This document shows positions 46,351 to 55,081 of a stretch of 64,000 nucleotides of DNA, piece by piece; position 1 is the first letter of the stretch, and the number at the start of each line of letters is the position of its first letter. Both the position numbers and the translations under genes were made by a program. This stretch comes from an uncultured Alphaproteobacteria bacterium (lineage in GTDB: Bacteria > Pseudomonadota > Alphaproteobacteria > UBA8366 > GCA-2717185). The DNA lies in NCBI GenBank assembly GCA_943788635.1, contig CALSRA010000027.1, positions 1 to 64,000 on the forward strand, read 5' to 3'. The notes beneath the pieces are model-generated. The model worked only from the letters and a program-made list of their open reading frames with translations, searched no databases and was not told the DNA's origin.

Positions 46351-46752
46351 TCAGCCTTGCTCCTTCGCCGGGACAGTGGATAGCGTGCCCAGCCAGGGCA
46401 GGGCGGAGCGATGCCATATCTGCGCCGCCGGGCGCAGCTGTGCGCGCTGGGCAATGGACCCGATGCGCAGTGAATACTGCGGCGGGTTGTCCGGCGCGCT
46501 GGATGAAATCGGCGTGCCGCAATCGCCGCAGAACATGTGCCGGCGCCGGCTGCCGCTTTCCGCCGTCTTGATGTAGCTTTTCGGATCGCCGCGCAGCAGC
46601 CGAAAGGTTTCGGCCGGGGCCGTGACATTGGCGCGGAAGGCGGAACCGCTGATGGTCTGGCAGTCGGTGCAGTGGCAGATGCGGATGGAGTCGGGCTCGA
46701 CCTCCGCCTCGAACGCGATGGCGCCGCAATGGCATTGTCCGTCGATTTTCAT
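46351..46752 (-). CDS. GFA-family protein (glutathione-dependent formaldehyde-activating-enzyme-like)
   Basis: A 133-residue zinc protein. The family Cys pattern is present: CHCGAIAFEAEV, ICHCTDCQTISGSAF and FCGDCGTPIS, the zinc ligands of GFA proteins. Members bind glutathione or act on small aldehydes, but many have no known activity. The gene ends one base before the crotonase-fold start, forming a two-gene unit. ATG at 46752 starts MKIDGQCHCGA, as usual for the family. Confidence 0.88.
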   Translation of the reverse strand: MKIDGQCHCGAIAFEAEVEPDSIRICHCTDCQTISGSAFRANVTAPAETFRLLRGDPKSYIKTAESGSRRRHMFCGDCGTPISSSAPDNPPQYSLRIGSIAQRAQLRPAAQIWHRSALPWLGTLSTVPAKEQG

Positions 46753-46888
46753 GGTAATCCTTCTCCCCCTGATGGCCGGTCGGGGGAAAGCCTACCCCTG
46801 CCGCGCCGGGGCGGCAATCGGCGGGGGACTCCAGCAGGGGCGCCGGGATTGCTACACTCGGGCGACCCATGACACAGGATATTGCCCC

Positions 46889-47203
46889 ATGATCGTGACC
46901 TTCGTGACCTTTCACCTTAAAGAGCCGACGACACTGGCGGCGATCACCGCGACCTTCCAGGCGACGGCGCCGAAATACCAGGGCATGCCCGGGCTGCTGC
47001 GCAAGAACTACTGGGTCAGCGAGGATGGAACCCGGGCCGGCGGCATTTATGTCTGGGCGGACAGGGCCGCTGCCGATGCCATCTATACCGATGAATGGAA
47101 GGCCTTCGTGACCGGAAAATACGGCGCGCCGCCGGAAATCGAATACCTGCATTCGCCGGTGATGGTCGACAACCGCGATGGCAGTATTATCGCTGCCGCC
47201 TGA
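46889..47203 (+). CDS. YdhR-like putative monooxygenase
   Basis: A 104-residue ferredoxin-like (dimeric alpha+beta barrel) protein. It matches the YdhR pattern: APKYQGMPGLLRKNYWVSED, GGIYVWADRAAADAIYTDEW and the final IEYLHSPVMVDN. Relatives are proposed monooxygenases without cofactors; evidence is mainly structural. The start is ATG at 46889, as the longer frame has no similarity. It is divergent from the GFA gene. Confidence 0.8.
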   Translation: MIVTFVTFHLKEPTTLAAITATFQATAPKYQGMPGLLRKNYWVSEDGTRAGGIYVWADRAAADAIYTDEWKAFVTGKYGAPPEIEYLHSPVMVDNRDGSIIAAA

Positions 47204-47236
47204 GCGGCGCCGCCGCTGCGGGCCTCTGTGCCCCCG

Positions 47237-48661
47237 TCATCCGATCCAGCCAAGGTCGGGGTGCCGGTTCCAGTCGGTCGCCTGTTCGAAGGCGAACCCG
47301 GCGCGCAGCAATACGTCTTCGGCGAAGGGTTTGGCGTAGAGCATCAGCCCCATCGGCAGCCCCGTGGCGGACAGTCCGCAGGGCACCGACAAGCCGCACA
47401 GGCCGAGCACGTTGCCGGTGGCGGTGTTGCTGGAAAACCGCGTCGACAGGCGCGAATATTCTGCGAACGAGGTTTCGAATTCCGCCACCGGGCGGGCCGG
47501 TTCGGGGATGGTCGGGGTCAGCAGGATATCGATGTCGCGCAGACTGCCGGACAATTGCGCCCGTTGCACGATCTGCATCCGGCGCAGGGCGTCGGCATAT
47601 TCTGTGCCACCGCGCTCCCGGTCCGCCAGCATGCGCTGCCCGACGACGGGGTCCATGTCATCGACCATCGTGCGGATCCGCTCCGCATGGATCACGCAGC
47701 CTTCGACGCTGCTGATGGACGCCCGGATCGCCTTGGCCTCCATGGCTTCGGGATAGGCGATGTTTTCGACATGCGCGCCCAGATCCCGGAACACCTGCGC
47801 GCAGGCGGCCATTGCCGCCTCGACCTCGGGATCAAGGTCGTCGAAGAAAATGTCGCGCGGGATGCCAATGCGCAGCCCCTTCACCCCGGTCTTCAGCCCC
47901 GGCATGACATCATGGGTGGGGACGCCGATGGTGCTGTCGTCGCCCAGGTCCTCGCCCTGCATCGCCTGATAGACCAGTGCCGCGTCTTCGACCGAACGGG
48001 TCAGCGGGCCGACCGAATCCAGCGACCAGCTGAGCGGGAAGACGCCGTGCCGGCTGATACGGCCGACGGTGGTCTTCAGCCCGACCGTCCCGCACAGGGC
48101 GGCCGGCGCGCGCACCGACCCGCCGGTGTCCGAGCCCAGCGCCATCGGTGCCATGCCCGATGACACGGCGACGGCGGAACCGGCGCTGGAGCCGCCGGGA
48201 ATATGCGCCTCGGCATGCCAGGGATTATGCGGCGTGCCCTGGATGTGGTTGATGCCGGCGATGCCCTTGGCGAATTCAACGGTGATGGTCTTGCCCAGTA
48301 CGATCATCCCCGCCTCGCGCAGCTTGCGGGTCACGGTGCCGTCCTGATCGGGGATGTTTTCGCCCAGCGTCCGCGACCCCGCCGTGGTCGGCAATCCACC
48401 GACATCGAAAATATCCTTCACCGCATAGGGGATGCCGTGCAGCGGGCTGGTTGCCTGCCCCGCCTTCACCTGCGCTGTGGCTGCTTCCGCTTCGGCCATC
48501 GCCCGGTCCGCCGTGACCAGGTTGAAGGCATGCAGCGGGCCGTTCAGGGCCTCGATCCGCGCCAGCAGATGCGCCGTCAAGGCGGTCGGCGAAAGACTGC
48601 GGTCGCGAATCCGGCGGCTCAGTTCGGTGATGGGCAGTTCGTGCAGAGGGGTGTCGGTCAT
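47237..48661 (-). CDS. Amidase-signature hydrolase
   Basis: A 474-residue amidase-signature enzyme. The Lys of the Ser-cisSer-Lys triad is in GIPYAVKDIFDV, and GGSSAGSAVAVSSGM with GSDTGGSVRAPAALCGTVGLK supplies the serines. It hydrolyses an amide bond or transfers ammonia; the substrate is unknown, and no gatB partner is nearby, so tRNA amidotransferase is unlikely. It converges with the YdhR-like gene and is divergent from the SDR gene. Confidence 0.88.
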   Translation of the reverse strand: MTDTPLHELPITELSRRIRDRSLSPTALTAHLLARIEALNGPLHAFNLVTADRAMAEAEAATAQVKAGQATSPLHGIPYAVKDIFDVGGLPTTAGSRTLGENIPDQDGTVTRKLREAGMIVLGKTITVEFAKGIAGINHIQGTPHNPWHAEAHIPGGSSAGSAVAVSSGMAPMALGSDTGGSVRAPAALCGTVGLKTTVGRISRHGVFPLSWSLDSVGPLTRSVEDAALVYQAMQGEDLGDDSTIGVPTHDVMPGLKTGVKGLRIGIPRDIFFDDLDPEVEAAMAACAQVFRDLGAHVENIAYPEAMEAKAIRASISSVEGCVIHAERIRTMVDDMDPVVGQRMLADRERGGTEYADALRRMQIVQRAQLSGSLRDIDILLTPTIPEPARPVAEFETSFAEYSRLSTRFSSNTATGNVLGLCGLSVPCGLSATGLPMGLMLYAKPFAEDVLLRAGFAFEQATDWNRHPDLGWIG

Positions 48662-48795
48662 GGGAGTGGCCTTTTTGCGGTGCCGGGCGGATGGTGGTCC
48701 GGGAACATTCCCGCACGGTACAGTGATGATGCGCTTGTCGGCAACGGTACCGGGCGTACACTCAAGGCGGAACAGTGCAAGCAGGGGGACAGGAC

Positions 48796-49527
48796 ATGGC
48801 GGACAATAAAGTGGCGCTGGTGATCGGCGCGGGCGATGCGACGGGTGGCGCCATCGCGCAACGGTTTGCGCGCGAGGGCTTTACCGCCTGTGTGACGCGG
48901 CGGCATGCGGAGAAGCTGGAACCGCTGGTCGCTGCCATCGAGGCCGAAGGCGGCGCGGCGCATGGCTTCGGCAGCGACGCCCGGCGCGAGGAAGAAGTGG
49001 TCGCGCTGGTGGACCGGATCGAGCGCGATATCGGCCCGATCGAGGTGGCGGTCTTCAATGTCGGCGGCAATGTGCGCTTCCCGATCCGCGAGACAACCGT
49101 GCGGGTCTATACCAAGGTCTGGGAAATGTGCGCGCTCGGTGGGTTCCTGATCGGGCGCGAGGCGGCGCGGGTGATGGTGCCGCGCGGCCGGGGCACGATA
49201 CTGTTCACGGGGGCGACCGCCAGTGTGCGCGGCAGTGCCGGGTTCTCCGCTTTCGCCAGCGGCAAGCATGCGTTGCGGGCGCTGTCGCAAAGCATGGCGC
49301 GTGAACTGGGCCCCGAAGGCATCCATGTGGCGCATGTCGTGGTCGATGGCGGCATCGATACCGCCTTCACCCGCGACCGCAAGGGCGACCAGTACGAGAC
49401 GCTGAAGGCGCAAGGCGGCATTCTTGATCCGGTGGCGATTGCCGAAAACTACTGGAACCTGCATTGCCAGCCACGCAGCGCCTGGACGCAGGAACTGGAC
49501 CTGCGGCCCTGGGTCGAGAGCTGGTAA
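48796..49527 (+). CDS. Short-chain dehydrogenase-like protein lacking the catalytic Tyr
   Basis: A 243-residue SDR-fold protein. The NAD(P) motif is ALVIGAGDATGGAIAQRFA (residues 7-25) and VFNVGGNV follows. The active-site block reads GSAGFSAFASGKHAL: Phe153 replaces the Tyr of YxxxK, while Lys157 and Ser143 (TGATAS) are present. It may bind cofactor without normal oxidoreductase activity. A GGGGACAGGAC site precedes ATG at 48796. It is divergent from the amidase gene and converges with the flavoprotein gene. Confidence 0.8.
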   Translation: MADNKVALVIGAGDATGGAIAQRFAREGFTACVTRRHAEKLEPLVAAIEAEGGAAHGFGSDARREEEVVALVDRIERDIGPIEVAVFNVGGNVRFPIRETTVRVYTKVWEMCALGGFLIGREAARVMVPRGRGTILFTGATASVRGSAGFSAFASGKHALRALSQSMARELGPEGIHVAHVVVDGGIDTAFTRDRKGDQYETLKAQGGILDPVAIAENYWNLHCQPRSAWTQELDLRPWVESW

Positions 49528-49539
49528 AGTGGCCTGTCC

Positions 49540-50757
49540 CTAGCCCGTCTGCGTGGTCAGCCAGTCGGCGGCGCCCGCACCTGCCGCGCGACCGGTGGCG
49601 AAACAGGCGCTGAACAGGTAGCCGCCGGTTGGGGCTTCCCAGTCCAGCATTTCGCCGGCGCAGAACAGGCCGGGCCGTTCGCGCAGCATGAAATGTTCGT
49701 CGAGCGCGGCGAAGGGTATGCCGCCGGCGCTGCTGATCGCTTCGTCCAGCGGCCGGGTGGCGGTAAGGCGCAGCGGCAGGGCCTTGATCCCGGCGGCGAG
49801 GCGGGCCGGGCCGGTGAAGGCATCGGCGTCCAGACATTCGCGCAGCAGCCCGGCCTTGACCCCGGTCAGCCCGGTCTTGCGCTTGATATGGGTGGCCATG
49901 GAACGTGACCCGCGCGGCGCTGAAAGGTCGGCGGCCAGCCGTGCCTCGCTGCGGTCGGGATGCAGGTCCAGCGTCAGGATGGCATGGCCGTCGGTGGCGA
50001 TGCTCTCGCGCAGCGCCGCCGACAGCGCATAGACCGCGCCGCCCTCGATTCCGGTTTCGGTGGTGACGAATTCGCCGGTGACGCTCTGTCCGGCATGGCT
50101 CAGCCGCACCGATTTGACCGGCGCGCCAGCAAAGCGTTCCTGGAAAACGGGGGTCCAGTCGACATCGAAGCCGCAATTCGCCGGCTTCAGCGGTGCGATG
50201 GCGATGCCTTCTGCTGTCAGGGTTTCTACCCAGGCGGCGTCGGAGCCAAGCCGCGACCAGCTGCCGCCACCCAACGCCAGCACCGTGGCGTCGGCCCGAA
50301 CCAATGTCTCGCCCTGTGGTGTGTCGAACGAAAGCGCGCCATCCGTCGTCCAGCCCCGCCATTTGTAGCGCGCATGAATAACCGCGCCCTGGCCGCGCAA
50401 CCGGTGCAGCCAGGCCCGCAGCAGCGGTGCCGCCTTGAAATCAACCGGGAACAGTCGCCCGGAACTGCCGGTGAAGGTCTCGATCCCCAGCGCCGCCGCC
50501 CAGTCACGGATCGCTTCGGCGTCAAAAGCGGACAGCGCCGGCTCCAGCCGCGCTCGCGCCTCGGCGTAGCGTGCCAGAAAGGCCTCCGTCGGTTCGGTAT
50601 GGGTGAGGTTGAGCCCGCTTTTCCCCGCCATCAGGAATTTCCGGCCCAGCGAGGGCATGGCGTCATAGATATCCACGCCGACGCCCCGCGCAAGCAGCAC
50701 TTCCGCCGCCATCAGCCCCGCCGGCCCGCCGCCGATGACAGCCGCTCGTTTGCTCAT
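49540..50757 (-). CDS. FAD-dependent oxidoreductase, TIGR03862/HI0933-like
   Basis: A 405-residue flavoprotein. The FAD Rossmann motif is AAVIGGGPAGLMAAEVLLARG (about 5-25), then MPSLGRKFLMAGKSGLNLTHTEPTEAF and ATVLALGGGSWSRLGSDAAW. The C-terminal ends with GEMLDWEAPTGGYLFSACFATGRAAG. These fit the family of uncharacterised HI0933-like flavoproteins. The substrate is unknown. The ATG at 50757 is followed by MSKRAAVIGGGPAGL, the expected start. It lies downstream of the Ldh gene on the same strand. Confidence 0.87.
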   Translation of the reverse strand: MSKRAAVIGGGPAGLMAAEVLLARGVGVDIYDAMPSLGRKFLMAGKSGLNLTHTEPTEAFLARYAEARARLEPALSAFDAEAIRDWAAALGIETFTGSSGRLFPVDFKAAPLLRAWLHRLRGQGAVIHARYKWRGWTTDGALSFDTPQGETLVRADATVLALGGGSWSRLGSDAAWVETLTAEGIAIAPLKPANCGFDVDWTPVFQERFAGAPVKSVRLSHAGQSVTGEFVTTETGIEGGAVYALSAALRESIATDGHAILTLDLHPDRSEARLAADLSAPRGSRSMATHIKRKTGLTGVKAGLLRECLDADAFTGPARLAAGIKALPLRLTATRPLDEAISSAGGIPFAALDEHFMLRERPGLFCAGEMLDWEAPTGGYLFSACFATGRAAGAGAADWLTTQTG

Positions 50758-50781
50758 GCTGTGAATCCTGGGCCCTGCTTC

Positions 50782-51840
50782 CTATACCGGCAAGGCGATG
50801 CCGCTATCCGCTGCCAGCTTTTGTACCGCGTCCAGGACCAGCGGGTTGAGCCGTAGCCCGTTTGCCAGCGCGTCGCGCTTGCGCGCCAGCCCGCGCTGTC
50901 CCGGCAGGCGGACCGGGTTGGCGGGGTCGATGGCGGGGTTGGTGGCGCAGGCCTCGGCGACCCAGTCGATCTGTTTGTCGAAGGAGGCGCGCCCATCGAA
51001 AGCGGCTGTGTCGGTGACGCGCACCATGACGGTGGCTCCCCAGCCCCGGACGCCATTGGCGCGGCCATACCCGGCCAGCCCGCCGGTCATCGCCTCGACC
51101 ATCAGCGTCAGCCCGTAGCCCTTGTGACCGGCATCCTGTCCGCCGAGCAACTGGATCGTGCCCTGGGGGTCAGTGGCGAAGACGTTCGGGTCATCGCTCG
51201 GGGTGCCTTCATTGTCCAGCAGCCACTTGCCGGGGAAGCGCTGTTCCGCTGCCTGCAGTCGGGCGGACATGCCGTTGGTGGTGATCGAGGTGGAAATGTC
51301 GACCAGCATCGGGTCGGTGCCGGTGGGGATGCCGATACCGATGGGGTTGGGGGTGAACACGGCTTCCCTGCCGCCGAAGGGGGCGACCGACCGGACCGAG
51401 GGGTCGGAGGAATGGATTTCGACCAGCAGGCCGTCCCGCGCCGGGGCCTCCAGATAGGCGGCGAGGCAGGCGATGTGCCCGGCCCGGCGGATCACCACCG
51501 TCGCGGTGCCGTATTCCTTCGCCCGTTCCGATGCTTTTGCTATCGCCTGCAGGGTCAGCCACGGCCCGGGCAGCTTATTGCCGTCCCACAGCACGGCGGC
51601 GGGCCGGTCTGAAAGCTCGGCGATATCGCCGCCGGGGGTCAACAGCCCCTCGTTGATCTTGTCCAGATAAGGGCCCAGCAGCGCCAGGCCATGCGTGTCA
51701 TGGCCCAGCAGGTCGCCTTCAACCAGGACTTCCGCAACCGCCGCCGCCTTGTCCGCATCGACGCCCTTTGCTTCCAGAATGCGGGTCGCCCATTGCGTCA
51801 GGGCGGCGGCGTCGAAAATGCTGTCGGTGGTGGTCGTCAT
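50782..51840 (-). CDS. Ldh-family (malate/L-lactate/ureidoglycolate) dehydrogenase
   Basis: A 352-residue NAD(P)-dependent dehydrogenase of the unusual YlbC/MdhII fold. The active-site His in GHDTHGLALL and the cofactor loop with TPNPIGIGIPTGTDP are present, and DAGHKGYGLTLMVEAMTGGLAGYGR is the family signature. The substrate, malate, sulfolactate, ureidoglycolate or similar, cannot be chosen from sequence. The start is ATG at 51840, not the longer frame from 51885. It is divergent from the acyl-CoA dehydrogenase gene. Confidence 0.87.
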   Translation of the reverse strand: MTTTTDSIFDAAALTQWATRILEAKGVDADKAAAVAEVLVEGDLLGHDTHGLALLGPYLDKINEGLLTPGGDIAELSDRPAAVLWDGNKLPGPWLTLQAIAKASERAKEYGTATVVIRRAGHIACLAAYLEAPARDGLLVEIHSSDPSVRSVAPFGGREAVFTPNPIGIGIPTGTDPMLVDISTSITTNGMSARLQAAEQRFPGKWLLDNEGTPSDDPNVFATDPQGTIQLLGGQDAGHKGYGLTLMVEAMTGGLAGYGRANGVRGWGATVMVRVTDTAAFDGRASFDKQIDWVAEACATNPAIDPANPVRLPGQRGLARKRDALANGLRLNPLVLDAVQKLAADSGIALPV

Positions 51841-52020
51841 GAATGTGTCCTCGCTGGCATGTATGCGTTTTGCCGTCGATAACACTTTTCGTGCGCTGGT
51901 TGAAGGTTGGCGTTTGGTTATGACACATATGCGAATTCACGAATAACATGCGGTGGTCGGGTTGATCCGGCGGGCCTGATCCTTTCAGATGAGCGCCGGA
52001 CAGGACAGGGAGATAACGGC

Positions 52021-53172
52021 ATGATTCGCGATCAGTCAGCGATGGATGAACTGCTCGACCGGACAAGGGCCTTCGTGCGCGATGTGGCGATCCCGACCGA
52101 GGACCGCACTGAAGCCGAGGACAAGGTGCCTGATGAAGCCGTTGCCGCGATGCGCGAACTCGGTACCTTTGGCTGGAGCATCCCGGAGGAATATGGCGGC
52201 AGCGGGTTGACCAGCGAGGAACTGGCGCTGGCCTTTATCGAACTGACGCAGTGTTCGGTCGCTTACCGCGTCGTCGGTGCGACCAATGCGGGGATCGGGT
52301 CGGAATGCCTGATCCGCGATGGAACAGACGAACAGAAACGCCGCTACCTGCCGCGCCTCGCCACGGGGGAACTGCTTGGCTGTCTGGCGCTGACGGAGCC
52401 CGAGGCCGGGTCCGACGCCACCGCGCAGCAGACCACGGCGGTGCTGCAGGATGACGGCAGCTACCTGTTGAACGGGATGAAGCGCTACATCACGCTGGCG
52501 CCGATTGCGGACCTGTTCACGGTCTTTGCCCGCACTGATGACCGGGCGCGCGGGGCCGGCGGGATTACCGCCTTCGCCATCGAACGCGGCACGCCGGGGC
52601 TGACGACCAGCGGCTCGACGCCGAAGATGGGGCAGGAAGGCGCGCCCATCGGTGAGGTTTACCTGAAGGATTGCGTTGTGTCGGCCGATGCCGTTATTGG
52701 CGAGGTGGGTGAGGGCTTTCGCACGGTGATGAAGACGCTGAACAAGCAGCGCATCAATCTGGCGGCGCTGTCGACCGGCCCGGCGATCCGCATGCTGGAC
52801 GAAGCGGTGCGTTATACGCTGGAACGCAAACAGGGCGGGCGGCCGATTGCCGAATACCAGCTCATCCAGGGGATGCTGGCCGAATGCAAGGTCGATATCG
52901 AATCAACCCGGGCGCTGATCCTGGAAACCGCCCGCAAGCGGGACCGGGACGAGGATGTCTTGATGGACGTGTCCCTGTGCAAATACCTGGCGACGGAAAT
53001 GTGCTGCCGGGTCGCGGACAAGGTGGTGCAGATCTTCGGCGGACAGGGCTATGTGAAGGGGCGCGGCATCGAACGCTTCTACCGCGATGTCCGCGCTGCC
53101 CGGATCTATGAAGGCACCAGCCAGATCCACCTGCTCAATATCGCGAAGCACCTGCTGAAACAGGCGGGGTAG
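52021..53172 (+). CDS. Acyl-CoA dehydrogenase
   Basis: A 383-residue FAD enzyme. Signatures are WSIPEEYGGSGLTSEELALAF, CLALTEPEAGSDATAQQTTA (substrate-binding), and the C-terminal IFGGQGYVKGRGIERFYRD. IYEGTSQIHLLNIAKHLL contains the position of the catalytic base Glu in most members. It oxidises an acyl-CoA at the alpha-beta position and passes electrons to ETF. ATG at 52021 has GACAGGGAGATAACGGC upstream. Downstream, its last 38 bases overlap an antisense small gene. Confidence 0.92.
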   Translation: MIRDQSAMDELLDRTRAFVRDVAIPTEDRTEAEDKVPDEAVAAMRELGTFGWSIPEEYGGSGLTSEELALAFIELTQCSVAYRVVGATNAGIGSECLIRDGTDEQKRRYLPRLATGELLGCLALTEPEAGSDATAQQTTAVLQDDGSYLLNGMKRYITLAPIADLFTVFARTDDRARGAGGITAFAIERGTPGLTTSGSTPKMGQEGAPIGEVYLKDCVVSADAVIGEVGEGFRTVMKTLNKQRINLAALSTGPAIRMLDEAVRYTLERKQGGRPIAEYQLIQGMLAECKVDIESTRALILETARKRDRDEDVLMDVSLCKYLATEMCCRVADKVVQIFGGQGYVKGRGIERFYRDVRAARIYEGTSQIHLLNIAKHLLKQAG

Positions 53173-53368
53173 CAAGCTCTTCCGCCGCGCCGTGCAGTGC
53201 CGTGCCCAACAGGGTGAAGAAACGGCAGACGAATGCCGCCCGCAGCGCTGCCGCCTGTCGGGCGATTTCCAGATCGGCCTCGGTTCCGGCCGCGCCGCCG
53301 AGATCGGTTGCGGCGGACAGGCGCTGCAGGGCTTCTTGCTTTTCGGGCATGCAGGAAGGGGCGGTCAT
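53135..53368 (-). CDS. Small hypothetical protein, 77 residues
   Basis: No family recognised. The frame encodes MTAPSCMPEKQEALQRLSAA and an alanine-rich helix, DLEIARQAAALRAAFVCRFFTLLGTAL. The reason for supporting it is a strong ribosome binding site, AAGGAG, seven bases upstream of ATG at 53368. It overlaps the 3' end of the acyl-CoA dehydrogenase gene on the other strand by 38 bases, which weakens the case. It may be a short cytoplasmic helical protein. Confidence 0.5.
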   Translation of the reverse strand: MTAPSCMPEKQEALQRLSAATDLGGAAGTEADLEIARQAAALRAAFVCRFFTLLGTALHGAAEELATPPVSAGASRY

Positions 53369-53532
53369 GGCGGATCTCCTTGGTGTGTAAACCGTGCCGC
53401 CGTAATGGCGGGCGTGTTGCAGTCAGTATCGCCCTGTGATTTATTAATTCAAATAAAACCCGATACGAAATATTGATGCGAAAAACGTATTAATTGTCTG
53501 ATGCCTCGGGGCCCTGGAAAAGGAAGGTGTGC

Positions 53533-54462
53533 ATGATCCGCGACAGGTTGCCCGATCTGGGTGTGCGCGAGCTCCGGGCGCTGGTGTCGCTCGCCCGTTA
53601 TGCCAGTTTCGCCGCCGCCGCCGCGGATGTCGGTGTGTCCCAGCCGACCCTGACGCGGACCGTGCGCCGGGCAGAGGATGCGCTGGGCGTGACCCTGTTT
53701 TCGCGAACGACGCGCCGGGTGGCGCTGACCCCGGCGGGGCGGGAGTTTGTGCCCCTGGCCGAACGGGTGCTGGACGATATCGGCCTTGGCATGCGCAATA
53801 TCCGCGAGCTGGCGGATGTCGAGCGCGGGCGGGTCGTCATCGCGACGCAGATATCCATCGCGCATGTGATCCTGCCATCGGCGATACGGATCTTTACGGC
53901 GCGGTTTCCCAGCGTCGATATCCGGCTGCTGGAAGGGGTCCAGGCGAATGTGCTGGAAGCGGTGCATGGTGGGTCGGCCGATTTCGGCCTGGGCGATACG
54001 ACCGGTATCGGCGATCCCCTGACCGGCGAATTGCTGGGCGAGCAGGCGTGCCGTGTCGTTCTGCCCAAGGGACACCGGCTGTTGCGGCGCAAGGTCATTT
54101 CCGTTGCCGACCTGGACGGGGAGACCATGATCGCGATGCCGCCGGAATCCTTTGCCTGGCGCCTGCTGGGCGGGGCCATCCATTCGGCGGGAATCGAAAT
54201 GCCGTCGCGGATTACCGTGAGCCTTTTTACGACCGCGTTCCAGCTTGTCGCGCAGGGGCTGGGTATCGCGGTCGCGCCGGCAATGATCCTGGCGGGCGTC
54301 CATCCCGACGGGGTCGAATCGCGGCCGCTTGCTGCCGGTGAAATGCTACAGCATCAGGGCATCATTGCCCGGCGCGACCGCGACCAGTCGCCGGCGGCAG
54401 CGGCATTCCTTGACGTGCTGCGCGACGTCTGGCCGAAGGAAGGCGACATGCCGGACCCCTGA
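53533..54462 (+). CDS. LysR-family transcriptional regulator
   Basis: A 309-residue LTTR. The winged HTH is at about 8-65 (LRALVSLARYASFAAAAADV, VSQPTLTRTVRRAEDALGV), and the effector domain (about 90-300) contains VVIATQISIAHVILPSAIRIF. AGGAAGG upstream of the ATG supports the 53533 start; the longer frame from 53494 starts with TTG. It lies just upstream of the cupin and MBL genes on the same strand and might regulate them. Confidence 0.88.
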   Translation: MIRDRLPDLGVRELRALVSLARYASFAAAAADVGVSQPTLTRTVRRAEDALGVTLFSRTTRRVALTPAGREFVPLAERVLDDIGLGMRNIRELADVERGRVVIATQISIAHVILPSAIRIFTARFPSVDIRLLEGVQANVLEAVHGGSADFGLGDTTGIGDPLTGELLGEQACRVVLPKGHRLLRRKVISVADLDGETMIAMPPESFAWRLLGGAIHSAGIEMPSRITVSLFTTAFQLVAQGLGIAVAPAMILAGVHPDGVESRPLAAGEMLQHQGIIARRDRDQSPAAAAFLDVLRDVWPKEGDMPDP

Positions 54463-54565
54463 CCCGGGCATGCTTTTGCGCTAGATCAATTTGCCCGCGA
54501 TGCCTTCGTGGTTATATGCTCGCCGAAACATATTCCAAATTAGAGATATGAATGAGGAGGGTCCG

Positions 54566-55069
54566 ATGACCTATACGCTGAACAAATTCGCCGAAGAATG
54601 CCATGACGCGCTGAAGGCCGATCCCGGCCCGGCCGGCCGCGAAAAAGTGCTGGATTGCGTCCGCAAGGCGCTGAAGGACGAGGCTTTCATCAAGGCCTAC
54701 CTGCCCGATACCGCTGAGAAGGAACGCAACATCATCTTTGAAGACCCGGATCTCGGTTTCTGCATCTGCGCCCATGTCTATAAGGGGGCGAAGAAGGGCT
54801 TCCCGCATGATCACGGTTCGACCTGGGCGATCTAAGGCCAGGCGGTCGGCGAAACCGAAATGACCGACTGGCAGGTGGTATCACCAGCGCAGGACAACGA
54901 GCCCGCGAAGGTGAAGCTGGAGAAGAGCTACCACCTGAAACCGGGCGACGCGCATCTGTATCCCGTAGGGGCGATCCATGCGCCGATGCGCGAAGGGCCG
55001 ACGAAACTGATCCGGATCGAAGGGGTGAATACCGACAACCTGAAACGCACCCGTATCGAACCGGTCTAA
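54566..55069 (+). pseudogene. Cysteine-dioxygenase-like cupin with an internal TAA
   Basis: A cupin protein of 166 sense codons plus one stop inside. The first part ends KKGFPHDHGSTWAI; a TAA at 54833-54835 interrupts it; the same frame continues GQAVGETEMTDWQVVSPAQD to PTKLIRIEGVNT. Homologues have Tyr at the stop (WAIYGQ), so one base change would make it. The iron site HDHG with a downstream His (VGAIHAPM) is intact. A GAGGAGG site precedes ATG at 54566. Whether the gene is dead or this is a base error is unclear; MBL follows after 12 bases. Confidence 0.75.
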
Positions 55070-55081
55070 AAGGGTAAACGC

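Noticed and set aside
49367..50362. A 331-codon frame overlapping the FAD protein gene
   Set aside because: It is an alternative frame of the FAD gene region, Arg-rich with no recognised domain.
54833..54835. Selenocysteine or pyrrolysine at the cupin stop
   Set aside because: The codon is TAA, which neither amino acid uses, and homologues have Tyr there.
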